From NCBI GenBank assembly GCA_016197345.1, contig JACPVY010000396.1, positions 1-5,519 of the forward strand: a stretch of 5,519 bases of DNA, read 5' to 3'. Positions 1 to 5,519 of the stretch are shown in pieces. Made by a program: the position numbers and the translations under genes. The notes beneath the pieces were generated by a model, which had not been told where the DNA came from, searched no databases, and saw only the letters and a list, made by a program, of their open reading frames with translations. Source of the DNA: Burkholderiales bacterium (GTDB lineage: Bacteria > Pseudomonadota > Gammaproteobacteria > Burkholderiales > Burkholderiaceae_D). Position 1 is the stretch's first letter; every line of letters begins with the position of its first letter.

Positions 1-548
1 CTGGCCCACGGCAATTTCCCCTGCTCTTTATGTGCCATTTCCAGCATGCGCATCACCCCCGGCACACCGACCGAACGCCCGCCGACAATTGCCGCATAGC
101 GTTTTAGCGGCGTACCATCTGGGTTCAGAAATAGCTTAGGATCAGCGGCAGCAGGGGCAGTTTCACGGCCATCATAGGCCTGTACGCCTTTGCCATCAAA
201 GTGCAACATGAATGCACCACCACCGATGCCAGACGATTGCGGTTCGCATAGCGTCAAGACCATTTGCGTCGCAATTGCTGCATCCACCGCCGAGCCACCG
301 CGTTTCAGCACGTCATAGCCGGCCTGCACCGCATGTGGATTAGCCGCTGCAACCATGAATTTTTTCGCGAAAACCGTTTCTTTATATTCAAAGCCGCTTG
401 CCCCTTCGGGCGCATGTGGATCAAGCGCTTTCGGTGCAGCATCGGCTGCAAAAGCGCTACTCGCGAAAGCAGCGCAGCTTAAACTCAAGAAACTGGCGCG
501 CAGCAGAGCACGCAAGGAGGCGACGATAGGTGTAGCGAATGGCTGCAT
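1..548 (-). CDS. ggt: Gamma-glutamyltransferase precursor, N-terminal part (3' end outside window)
   Basis: Reading the minus strand from the ATG at 548-546 gives 182 codons that stay open to the left edge, so the C-terminal part is missing. The family cleaves gamma-glutamyl bonds of glutathione and transfers the glutamyl group to water or amino acids; Gram-negative members are periplasmic. Residues 1-34 look like a Sec signal peptide: arginines at 13 and 17, a hydrophobic stretch, and a signal peptidase I site SAFA|AD after residue 34. The mature part carries family landmarks: GGSAVDAAIA near 84-93, SGIGGGAFML near 106-115, and YDGRETAPA near 125-133, where R128 matches the conserved substrate-carboxylate arginine. 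The catalytic Thr that creates the small subunit would lie beyond the window, so processing and activity cannot be judged. The ribosome site is weak (AGAG about 7 nt upstream). A terminator-like hairpin lies just upstream. A related acylase of the same fold is possible, but the ETAPA motif favours GGT. Confidence 0.9.
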   Translation of the reverse strand, partial: MQPFATPIVASLRALLRASFLSLSCAAFASSAFAADAAPKALDPHAPEGASGFEYKETVFAKKFMVAAANPHAVQAGYDVLKRGGSAVDAAIATQMVLTLCEPQSSGIGGGAFMLHFDGKGVQAYDGRETAPAAADPKLFLNPDGTPLKRYAAIVGGRSVGVPGVMRMLEMAHKEQGKLPWA

Positions 549-560
549 AGGGTTCTCTTC

Positions 561-609
561 AAAAAAACAAAGGCTGCGCTCGCAAAGCAAGATGCCTGCT
601 CACGCAGCC
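561..609 (-). terminator. Intrinsic terminator or attenuator between the SDR gene and ggt
   Basis: On the minus strand a GC-rich 7-bp stem, GGCTGCG (609-603) with CGCAGCC (578-572), is followed at once by TTTGTTTTTTT (571-561). The 24-nt loop can form an inner AGCA/TGCT stem. It lies about 100 nt after the SDR stop, so it is the likely end of that transcript. It ends only 12 nt before the ggt ATG, so it could instead be an attenuator in a ggt leader. The large loop lowers certainty. Confidence 0.6.
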
Positions 610-707
610 CAGAGTGACAGCACGAGATATCAGCAAGTTCGCATTCTGTCGCGCGTAGCGTCTAGTATGCGAGCCGGCCACGGCCTCATGGCGTGCACTA
701 GCTTAAC

Positions 708-1463
708 TCATTTCGGTGCCAAGCGAATCGCGCCGTCCAAACGGATGGTTTCGCCATTGAGCATCATGTTTTCGATAATGGCCTTGGCGAGCTGCGCGTA
801 TTCGTCTGGTTTGCCCAAACGCGATGGGAAAGGGACAGATTTACCGAGCGCATCTTGCACTTCAGCTGGCATGCCGAGCAACATCGGCGTTTCGAAAATG
901 CCGGGTGCAATCGTCATCACGCGCACGCCGTTGCGCGCCAAATCGCGCGCCATCGGCAAGGTCATACCGACCACTGCTGCTTTCGACGATGCATACGCCG
1001 CTTGGCCGATTTGGCCGTCATAGGCGGCGACCGAAGCGGTGTTGATGATCACGCCGCGCTCGGTGTTGATTGCTTCTAAGCTACTCATTGCCGCTGCTGC
1101 TAAGCGCGACATATTGAAGGTACCAACTAAGTTGATATTGACGACGCGTTGAAACACGTCGAGTGGATGTGGGCCATCTTTGCCCACGGTTTTAATCGCT
1201 GGCGCAACACCAGCGCAGTTAATCAAGCCGCGCAAATTGCCAGCGCTAGTCGCCGCCGCTACCACAGCTTGTCCATCCGCTTCAGAGCAGACATCACATT
1301 TCACAAACTGGCCGCCCAATTCTTTCGCAAGCGCTTCGCCCGCTTCGACTTGCACGTCGGCAATCACAACTTTGCCGCCTGCTTGCGCCAACATGCGCGC
1401 CGTTGCTGCGCCTAGGCCAGAAGCGCCGCCAGTGATGATGAATACGTTATTTTGAATTTGCAT
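708..1463 (-). CDS. Short-chain dehydrogenase, type II 3-hydroxyacyl-CoA dehydrogenase group
   Basis: This 251-residue protein is a single-domain Rossmann-fold SDR. The cofactor motif TGGASGLG is at 11-18. An Asp after the second strand (D36) points to NAD rather than NADP. NCAG is at 82-85, the active-site Asn in NINL at 109-112, and the catalytic set is S144, Y157 and K161 (YASSK). Stretches such as [23 protein letters not shown] and [13 protein letters not shown] resemble the HSD17B10/type II HADH group, which oxidises 3-hydroxyacyl-CoA to 3-ketoacyl-CoA in beta-oxidation or branched-chain amino acid breakdown. The physiological substrate is inferred. I chose the ATG at 1463 because AAGAGGGA precedes it at proper spacing and the Rossmann strand begins directly after it. 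The frame stays open 41 codons further upstream, but that part runs into the adk terminator. The gene appears monocistronic, bounded by terminators on both sides. Confidence 0.93.
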   Translation of the reverse strand: MQIQNNVFIITGGASGLGAATARMLAQAGGKVVIADVQVEAGEALAKELGGQFVKCDVCSEADGQAVVAAATSAGNLRGLINCAGVAPAIKTVGKDGPHPLDVFQRVVNINLVGTFNMSRLAAAAMSSLEAINTERGVIINTASVAAYDGQIGQAAYASSKAAVVGMTLPMARDLARNGVRVMTIAPGIFETPMLLGMPAEVQDALGKSVPFPSRLGKPDEYAQLAKAIIENMMLNGETIRLDGAIRLAPK

Positions 1464-1466
1464 ATG

Positions 1467-1473
1467 TCCCTCT
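1467..1473 (-). promoter_or_regulatory. Ribosome binding site that fixes the SDR start
   Basis: The minus strand reads AAGAGGGACAT before the ATG at 1463. The GAGG core lies 5 nt upstream of the start codon. This favours the 251-residue product over the longer in-frame reading. Confidence 0.75.
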
Positions 1474-1483
1474 TGTGGAAGTG

Positions 1484-1511
1484 AAAATAATTCTGGTTCA
1501 ACTTTCGCCAA
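1484..1511 (-). promoter_or_regulatory. Candidate sigma70-type promoter for the SDR gene
   Basis: On the minus strand TTGGCG (1511-1506) is separated by 16 nt from TATTTT (1489-1484). Each box matches consensus at four of six bases. The start of transcription would fall about 15-20 nt before the ATG, leaving just enough room for the ribosome site. A promoter is expected somewhere between the adk terminator and this gene. This is the best candidate I see, but it is weak. Confidence 0.3.
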
Positions 1512-1584
1512 CATGGGTAATGGGCGAATATTTCTGTGCGCAATTATCGCAGGCAACACCATAAATTTTTCGCTGTTCCAAAAC

Positions 1585-1613
1585 AAAAAAACGGACTACA
1601 AAGTCCGTTTTTT
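1585..1613 (-). terminator. Intrinsic terminator after adk
   Basis: A perfect 7-bp stem, ACGGACT (1591-1597 on the plus strand) with AGTCCGT (1602-1608), encloses a 4-nt loop. An A-tract (1585-1590) flanks one side and a T-tract (1609-1613) the other. Read on the minus strand, the hairpin ends in a run of T, 19 nt after the adk stop. The flanking A and T tracts make it formally bidirectional, but no plus-strand gene is present to use it. Confidence 0.92.
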
Positions 1614-1631
1614 GTGCTACCCAGCAAATGC

Positions 1632-2297
<666 letters not shown>

Positions 2298-2349
2298 CTA
2301 AGACGAGTTAAGTTGAGTTTCTTATCAAGACTGTCGCGCTACAGCACCA

Positions 2350-2382
2350 CGCCACTCCTAGCCATCTGCGAATAGGGTGGCG
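2350..2382 (-). promoter_or_regulatory. Bulged 10-bp hairpin in the adk leader
   Basis: On the plus strand CGCCAC plus CCTA (2350-2360, with T2356 bulged) pairs with TAGG plus GTGGCG (2373-2382), around a 12-nt loop. It sits about 60-95 nt upstream of the adk start. No T-tract follows, so it is probably a leader-RNA structure or operator rather than a terminator. Its role is unknown. Confidence 0.4.
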
Positions 2383-2476
2383 ACCATAGCTTTACAACTT
2401 CCATCCGAAACTTACCACAGATTTTGACCTCTGCACAAAATTGACTGCACTCGTCGTTTGAACGTCGGTAGGCAGA

Positions 2477-2493
2477 GTGGCAAAAGCTGCCAC
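2477..2493. repeat. Perfect 6-bp inverted repeat in the kdsB-adk spacer
   Basis: GTGGCA (2477-2482) and TGCCAC (2488-2493) flank a 5-nt centre. It could be a small hairpin or a dimeric protein site. No function can be read from sequence. Confidence 0.35.
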
Positions 2494-2577
2494 CCCTCCC
2501 CATATTTTGCTATTAAATTGACAAAACAGTGGTCACTAGCGCGCCTCATGAGCGTATTTAGCCATCCCTACCTCTTG

Positions 2578-2601
2578 ACTGACAGAAGCCCTTTGGTCAG
2601 T
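2578..2601 (-). other. Hairpin just after kdsB
   Basis: ACTGAC (2578-2583) pairs perfectly with GTCAGT (2596-2601), and the hairpin lies about 21 nt after the kdsB stop on the minus strand. The following minus-strand bases (CAAGAGG) are not T-rich. It may protect the kdsB 3' end or aid Rho-dependent events rather than act as an intrinsic terminator. Confidence 0.35.
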
Positions 2602-2622
2602 GCCGCAATACAATGCGCCAGC

Positions 2623-3387
2623 TCAGCGCGCAGCAAACACTTGCCGCACGCGCGCCAAATCTTCCGGCGTATCAACGCCACCTTCAGGGACTTCAGCACA
2701 AATATGCACGGCAATCGGATAGCCATGCCACAGCACGCGCAATTGTTCCAACGCTTCGATCTGTTCGAGCGGGGCAGGTGTCAAGGCGGGATAGGTTTGC
2801 AAGAAGTCTTGGCGATAGGCGTACAAACCGATATGCCTTAGCGCGCCCAAATCGGCTGGCAATCTGGCCGTTTGCACGCCGTCTTTGGCAAAGGCATCGC
2901 GCGCCCACGGCATAGGCGCGCGCGAAAAATACAGCGCCCGACCATGATGATCGAGCACGACTTTCACCACATTCGGATTAAAAAAATCAGTCGCACTGGT
3001 GATGGCATGCGCGCTAGTAGCCATTGGTACATCGGCATTCACTAGCGCAGCCGTAGCAGCGATTAAGCTCGGGGCGATCAAGGGTTCATCACCCTGCACA
3101 TTCACAATCACCGCATCCGGTGCTAGCCCCATGGTCGCCGCCACTTCGGCAATCCTATCGGTACCAGATGGATGATCGCTACGCGTCAAATACGCGCTGA
3201 TATTATGCGCCACACAAACGGCCAGAATTGAGGCGTGATCGGTTGCCACGACCACCCGGCTAGCGCCAGAGAGCAAGGCTTGTTCGGCCACCCTGACCAC
3301 CATCGGTTTCCCACCCAAATCGGCCAGAGGCTTATTCGGCAGGCGAGTAGAGGCTAAGCGGGCCGGAATGATGACGGTGAAAGACAT
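2623..3387 (-). CDS. kdsB: 3-deoxy-manno-octulosonate cytidylyltransferase (CMP-KDO synthetase)
   Basis: This 254-residue cytoplasmic enzyme makes CMP-KDO from CTP and KDO, the activated sugar that joins the LPS core to lipid A. The nucleotide-binding signature [16 protein letters not shown] lies at 6-21. Other family motifs are [13 protein letters not shown] around 69-81, VQGDEPLI at 97-104 with metal-binding D100, RHIGLYAYR at 184-192, the [11 protein letters not shown] segment at 207-217, and GVDTPEDL at 237-244 with the second metal-binding Asp, D239. The length matches the usual 245-260 residues. The ATG lies 15 bp after the ycaR stop. Only a poor Shine-Dalgarno (CGGA, rather far upstream) is visible, which suggests translation coupled to ycaR. 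Its place after lpxK and ycaR matches the conserved lpxK-ycaR-kdsB arrangement of proteobacteria. Confidence 0.98.
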   Translation of the reverse strand: MSFTVIIPARLASTRLPNKPLADLGGKPMVVRVAEQALLSGASRVVVATDHASILAVCVAHNISAYLTRSDHPSGTDRIAEVAATMGLAPDAVIVNVQGDEPLIAPSLIAATAALVNADVPMATSAHAITSATDFFNPNVVKVVLDHHGRALYFSRAPMPWARDAFAKDGVQTARLPADLGALRHIGLYAYRQDFLQTYPALTPAPLEQIEALEQLRVLWHGYPIAVHICAEVPEGGVDTPEDLARVRQVFAAR

Positions 3388-3402
3388 AGCGTCAAAGTCC
3401 GA

Positions 3403-3579
3403 TCAACTAGCCGGGGTTTGCAAAGAGCGGGCGTCTTCCACCCACATGATGGGAATATCATCCCGAATCGGGAACGCCAGCTTATCCCCTTTGCAAATCA
3501 ATTCTTGCGCCCCTTTATCGTAATCGAGCGGGCCTTTGCACAAGGGACAAACCAAAGTTTCAAGCAAGCGAGCATCCAC
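3403..3579 (-). CDS. ycaR: Trm112/YcaR-like small zinc-ribbon-type protein
   Basis: This is a 58-residue protein of the UPF0434/Trm112 family. It starts (V/M)[17 protein letters not shown] and continues with the typical [20 protein letters not shown] segment. Cysteines are at 11, 14 and 29, as in E. coli YcaR. In eukaryotes and archaea Trm112 activates methyltransferases; the bacterial role is not settled, so none is assigned. I chose the GTG at 3579 because GGAGAA lies 5 nt upstream and the family begins with MDARLL at this point. An upstream in-frame ATG at 3630 would add 17 residues that overlap lpxK and resemble nothing in the family. With the GTG start it overlaps the end of lpxK by 20 bp, suggesting coupled translation. 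It sits between lpxK and kdsB as in many proteobacteria. Confidence 0.92.
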   Translation of the reverse strand: MDARLLETLVCPLCKGPLDYDKGAQELICKGDKLAFPIRDDIPIMWVEDARSLQTPAS

Positions 3580-4681
3580 GGCATTTCTCCACAATGTGTT
3601 GCGCCAGCATAGGGTCGATCTCGGCTTCAACCGGAACCACCCACACGCGCGGGTCGTGCGCGATGCTGGCTAAAGCGGCACATTTTACCGCATCCTTTTC
3701 GGTAATCAGAATTAAACCCAGCGCTGCCGGAGGATAGTTGGCGAAAGGATTGCTAGCGAAATCGAAATGATCGGGCAAGGCTAGCGTCTCGCATTGCAAA
3801 CCCAACTCGGCCAACATCGAAAAAAAGCGCTCAGGGTGGCCGATGCCTGCCGCCGCCAAGATGCGGCCGGGAAATTGTTGTGGCAAACGCATCAAATCCT
3901 GCATTTGCCTTGGTTGCACGGCACTGGCTAGCTGCCAAGCGCGCGTACCGCGTAACTGCATGGCGTAGGTGCGGGCCGGATCGGCCGCACCAAAAGCAGC
4001 CAGATTCTGCGCTAAATCGGCTGGCTGAGCGCCATTCACCACTGTGAAATCGCGCCTGCGCCCTGCCCCTTCGCGTAGCGGGCCACTAGGCAATAAGCTG
4101 CCATTACCGACGCCGCGCTGGTCAAACAACATGATTTCAAGCTGGCGCGGCAACGCATAGTGCTGCAAACCATCGTCGCTAATGATGACATCGACTTGTG
4201 GGAATTGCTGCAATAGCGCGTGGGCAACTTGCCAGCGTTGCCGCCCGACCATCAGCGGACAGGCAGTTTTGTCGAAAATTAAGCGCGGTTCATCGCCGAC
4301 TTGTTGCGGCGTCGAATCGGCTTGCACCAGAAATGGCTGTGGATGATGAATCGCACCATAGCCGCGCGAAATCACTCCCGGCGTGAAACCCGCTGCACGC
4401 AATTGCTCGACTAGCCAAATCGTCAGCGGCGTTTTGCCAGTGCCACCGACAAAGATGTTGCCGACCACAATCACAGGTACGGCCAAGGGAGCAGGTTTGA
4501 GGAAGGTGTGGAAGGCCACGCGCCGCAGAAAGGCGATGCTGCCAAACAGGAGAGAAAGCGGCCAGAGCAGGCGCGTCAGCCAATTATGCTTGAACCACCC
4601 CGCCAACAGCGTGGTGCGCAGGCTGGACAAGCGGCTAAGCGACGGGCTAGCGGATGCGCTAGCCCCCTGCTGTTGCGACAT
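3560..4681 (-). CDS. lpxK: Tetraacyldisaccharide 4'-kinase (lipid A kinase)
   Basis: This 373-residue inner-membrane-associated kinase transfers phosphate from ATP to the 4' position of the lipid A disaccharide precursor, giving lipid IVA. An N-terminal hydrophobic segment (about 34-52, [14 protein letters not shown] region) fits the membrane anchor. The Walker A region [12 protein letters not shown] is at 74-85. SRGYG is at 105-109, VGDEP at 128-132, [10 protein letters not shown] at 168-177, GPLREG at 200-205, GIGHPERFF at 279-287, DHFDF at 304-308 and TEKDAVKC at 327-334. All belong to the LpxK family. E. coli LpxK is 328 residues; much of the excess here is a Ser/Ala-rich extension of about 25 residues before the anchor. 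The ATG overlaps the exbD stop by one base (TAATG), which supports this start and translational coupling. Strong hairpins lie on both sides of the start codon. Confidence 0.97.
   Translation of the reverse strand: MSQQQGASASASPSLSRLSSLRTTLLAGWFKHNWLTRLLWPLSLLFGSIAFLRRVAFHTFLKPAPLAVPVIVVGNIFVGGTGKTPLTIWLVEQLRAAGFTPGVISRGYGAIHHPQPFLVQADSTPQQVGDEPRLIFDKTACPLMVGRQRWQVAHALLQQFPQVDVIISDDGLQHYALPRQLEIMLFDQRGVGNGSLLPSGPLREGAGRRRDFTVVNGAQPADLAQNLAAFGAADPARTYAMQLRGTRAWQLASAVQPRQMQDLMRLPQQFPGRILAAAGIGHPERFFSMLAELGLQCETLALPDHFDFASNPFANYPPAALGLILITEKDAVKCAALASIAHDPRVWVVPVEAEIDPMLAQHIVEKCRGCSLA
3585..3590 (-). promoter_or_regulatory. Shine-Dalgarno site for the ycaR GTG start
   Basis: The minus strand reads GGAGAA, then ATGCC, then GTG. 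The site lies inside the last codons of lpxK. It decides the ycaR start in favour of the GTG. Confidence 0.75.
4644..4665 (-). promoter_or_regulatory. Perfect 9-bp hairpin inside the first codons of lpxK
   Basis: GGGCTAGCG (4644-4652) and CGCTAGCCC (4657-4665) are perfect complements around a 4-nt loop. In the mRNA this is nucleotides +17 to +38 of lpxK, at the edge of the initiating ribosome footprint. No T-tract follows, so it is not a terminator. It encodes the repetitive ASASAS part of the N-terminus. A damping effect on translation initiation is inferred. Confidence 0.5.
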
Positions 4682-5109
4682 TATTTTTTGCCGCTCGATT
4701 GCGCGGCAAACGTCACCTTGTCGTAACCCGCCAAACGCGCCGATTGCAACACATTAATGACCATTTGATGCATCGCAAATTGATCGGCATTGATGATCAC
4801 GACCGGGTCTTTCTTGCCCGCTGCCAAAACGGCCGCTTTCATGTCTTGCGCTAAGCCATCGACATCATGAAACACCAGCGCCTGCCCATTCAACCCATAA
4901 TTGCCCTTGGCGTCGACCGTCACATTCAACTCGAATGGCTTATCCATCGCCTTATCCGCATCGGCGGTAGGCAAAGTGATTTGCAATTCAGTGAATTTGC
5001 TATAAGTGGTGGTGATCATCAAAAAGATCAAAATCACCAGCAACACGTCGATAAAAGGGATCAGATTGATTTCAGGATCTTCATGCGCCTGATTTTTGCG
5101 AAATTTCAT
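4681..5109 (-). CDS. exbD: ExbD/TolR family biopolymer transport protein
   Basis: This 142-residue protein has a short cytoplasmic N-terminus, a single membrane helix at about 16-35, and a periplasmic C-terminal domain. The helix contains LIPFIDVLLVILIFLM with the conserved proton-carrying Asp at D21 (family D25 in E. coli ExbD). The C-terminal domain has the family pattern PVVIINAD (102-109) and VLQSARLAGYDKVTFA (120-135). With ExbB it would form a proton-driven stator that powers TonB or a similar partner; no tonB is seen here. GGAG lies 5 nt before the ATG. It starts 12 bp after exbB, and its stop overlaps the lpxK start. ExbD and TolR cannot be separated firmly by motif alone, but an exbB-exbD-lpxK arrangement is familiar, for example in Pseudomonas. 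Confidence 0.92.
   Translation of the reverse strand: MKFRKNQAHEDPEINLIPFIDVLLVILIFLMITTTYSKFTELQITLPTADADKAMDKPFELNVTVDAKGNYGLNGQALVFHDVDGLAQDMKAAVLAAGKKDPVVIINADQFAMHQMVINVLQSARLAGYDKVTFAAQSSGKK
4687..4710 (-). promoter_or_regulatory. Perfect 8-bp hairpin immediately before the lpxK start
   Basis: On the minus strand TTTGCCGC (4710-4703) pairs with GCGGCAAA (4694-4687) around an 8-nt loop. It ends 5 nt before the lpxK ATG and lies in the last codons of exbD. The only Shine-Dalgarno-like bases (GAGCGG) are partly in its 3' arm, so the site would be blocked unless ribosomes translating exbD open it. This fits coupled translation; the mechanism is inferred. Confidence 0.5.
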
Positions 5110-5121
5110 GCTGGCTCCGCC

Positions 5122-5519
5122 TTATTTGCGCGCGCCGTGCACGATATCGACAAATTTCACCGCTTGCTGCTCCATATCAACCACGAAGCCATTTACTAGG
5201 GCGCGGAAATGGCGATAAAACACTAAGGCTGGCATCGCAATCGCCAAACCAAAACCCGTGTTATATAGCGCTACCGAAATACCATGCGCTAACTGCGCTG
5301 GATTAGTGCCTTGGCTATTTTGCGAACCGAAGATTTCAATCATCCCGACCACGGTGCCAAACAAACCCATCAATGGCGCCAGCGAGGCGATCGTGCCTAG
5401 CGTGGTCAAAAAGCGTTCCAATTCATGCGCCGCAGCGCCACCGGCTTCTTCAATCGATTCTTTCATCACATCGCGCGGCGCATTCACATTGCGCAAGCCT
5501 GCGGCTAATACGCGGCCTA
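5122..5519 (-). CDS. exbB: ExbB/TolQ/MotA family proton channel protein, C-terminal part (5' end outside window)
   Basis: The frame is open from the right edge to the TAA at 5124-5122, giving 131 residues; the true start is beyond the window. A TTG at 5496 is in frame but lies inside the coding sequence (GRVLAAG precedes it), so it is not a start. Two membrane segments are visible. The first contains TLGTIASLAPLMGLFGTVVG (fragment residues about 39-58). The second contains ISVALYNTGFGLAIAMPALV (about 80-99). The conserved helix threonines of the family are present in GLFGT (residue 55) and ALYNT (residue 87). The product is an inner-membrane subunit that conducts protons together with ExbD, its 12-bp downstream neighbour. 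The promoter for the operon should lie outside the window to the right. Confidence 0.92.
   Translation of the reverse strand, partial: GRVLAAGLRNVNAPRDVMKESIEEAGGAAAHELERFLTTLGTIASLAPLMGLFGTVVGMIEIFGSQNSQGTNPAQLAHGISVALYNTGFGLAIAMPALVFYRHFRALVNGFVVDMEQQAVKFVDIVHGARK

Noticed and set aside
355..1023. Long plus-strand open frame of 222 codons
   Set aside because: It lies opposite ggt, the spacer and the SDR gene, spans a terminator, and its translation resembles no family. It is an antisense shadow.
1464..1586. N-terminal extension of the SDR gene by 41 codons
   Set aside because: It would begin within the adk terminator hairpin's A/T tract, has no ribosome site, and adds residues before the Rossmann fold that the family lacks.
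2339..2503. Minus-strand 54-codon open frame in the kdsB-adk spacer (begins MGRGGSFCHS)
   Set aside because: No Shine-Dalgarno precedes its ATG, the frame overlaps the leader hairpin, and the sequence resembles no known family. It is kept only as a note.
2518..2523. Perfect TTGACA -35 box on the plus strand
   Set aside because: No -10 element lies 16-18 nt downstream, and no plus-strand gene follows.
2458..2841. Plus-strand 127-codon open frame
   Set aside because: It covers the spacer and the 3' end of kdsB in antisense and has no recognisable product.
4644..4665. The 9-bp hairpin as an intrinsic terminator within lpxK
   Set aside because: The minus-strand bases that follow are GTCGCTTAGC, not a T-tract, and lpxK continues intact through it.
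5122..5496. Complete short ExbB starting at a TTG
   Set aside because: The frame stays open upstream to the window edge with family-like residues, and the first membrane segment expected in ExbB is missing. The gene is therefore cut by the window, not short.

Overview
All eight protein-coding genes in this window lie on the minus strand, so the biological order runs from position 5519 down to 1. The gene content suggests a Gram-negative proteobacterium: lipid A and KDO enzymes, an ExbB/ExbD pair, and a periplasmic gamma-glutamyltransferase. The order exbB-exbD-lpxK-ycaR-kdsB-adk and the style of the proteins fit a betaproteobacterium, with roughly half G+C by eye. I cannot assign a genus. No mobile element, CRISPR array, tRNA or rRNA is visible.

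Region 5519-2623 is a tightly packed operon. It holds exbB (5' end outside the window), exbD, lpxK, a small Trm112/YcaR-like gene and kdsB. Gaps are 12-15 bp, exbD and lpxK share one base (TAATG), and lpxK and ycaR overlap by 20 bp. LpxK phosphorylates the lipid A precursor and KdsB activates KDO for transfer to lipid A, so the core of the operon serves inner LPS synthesis. ExbB/ExbD form a proton-driven inner-membrane motor. Region 2622-2289 is a 334-bp spacer with several hairpins but no convincing promoter. It leads into adk (2288-1632), which ends at a clear intrinsic terminator (1613-1585).

Region 1463-708 is a single gene for a short-chain dehydrogenase of the type II 3-hydroxyacyl-CoA dehydrogenase group, with its own ribosome binding site and a weak candidate promoter. 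A 159-bp spacer follows. It contains a terminator-like hairpin plus T-tract that ends only 12 nt before the start of a gamma-glutamyltransferase gene (548 to the left edge, 3' part missing).

The genes are ordinary, conserved housekeeping genes and I see no new multigene system. The most interesting signals are in RNA structure. The lpxK start codon sits between two strong perfect hairpins. A terminator or attenuator sits almost on top of the ggt start. A bulged 10-bp hairpin lies in the adk leader.
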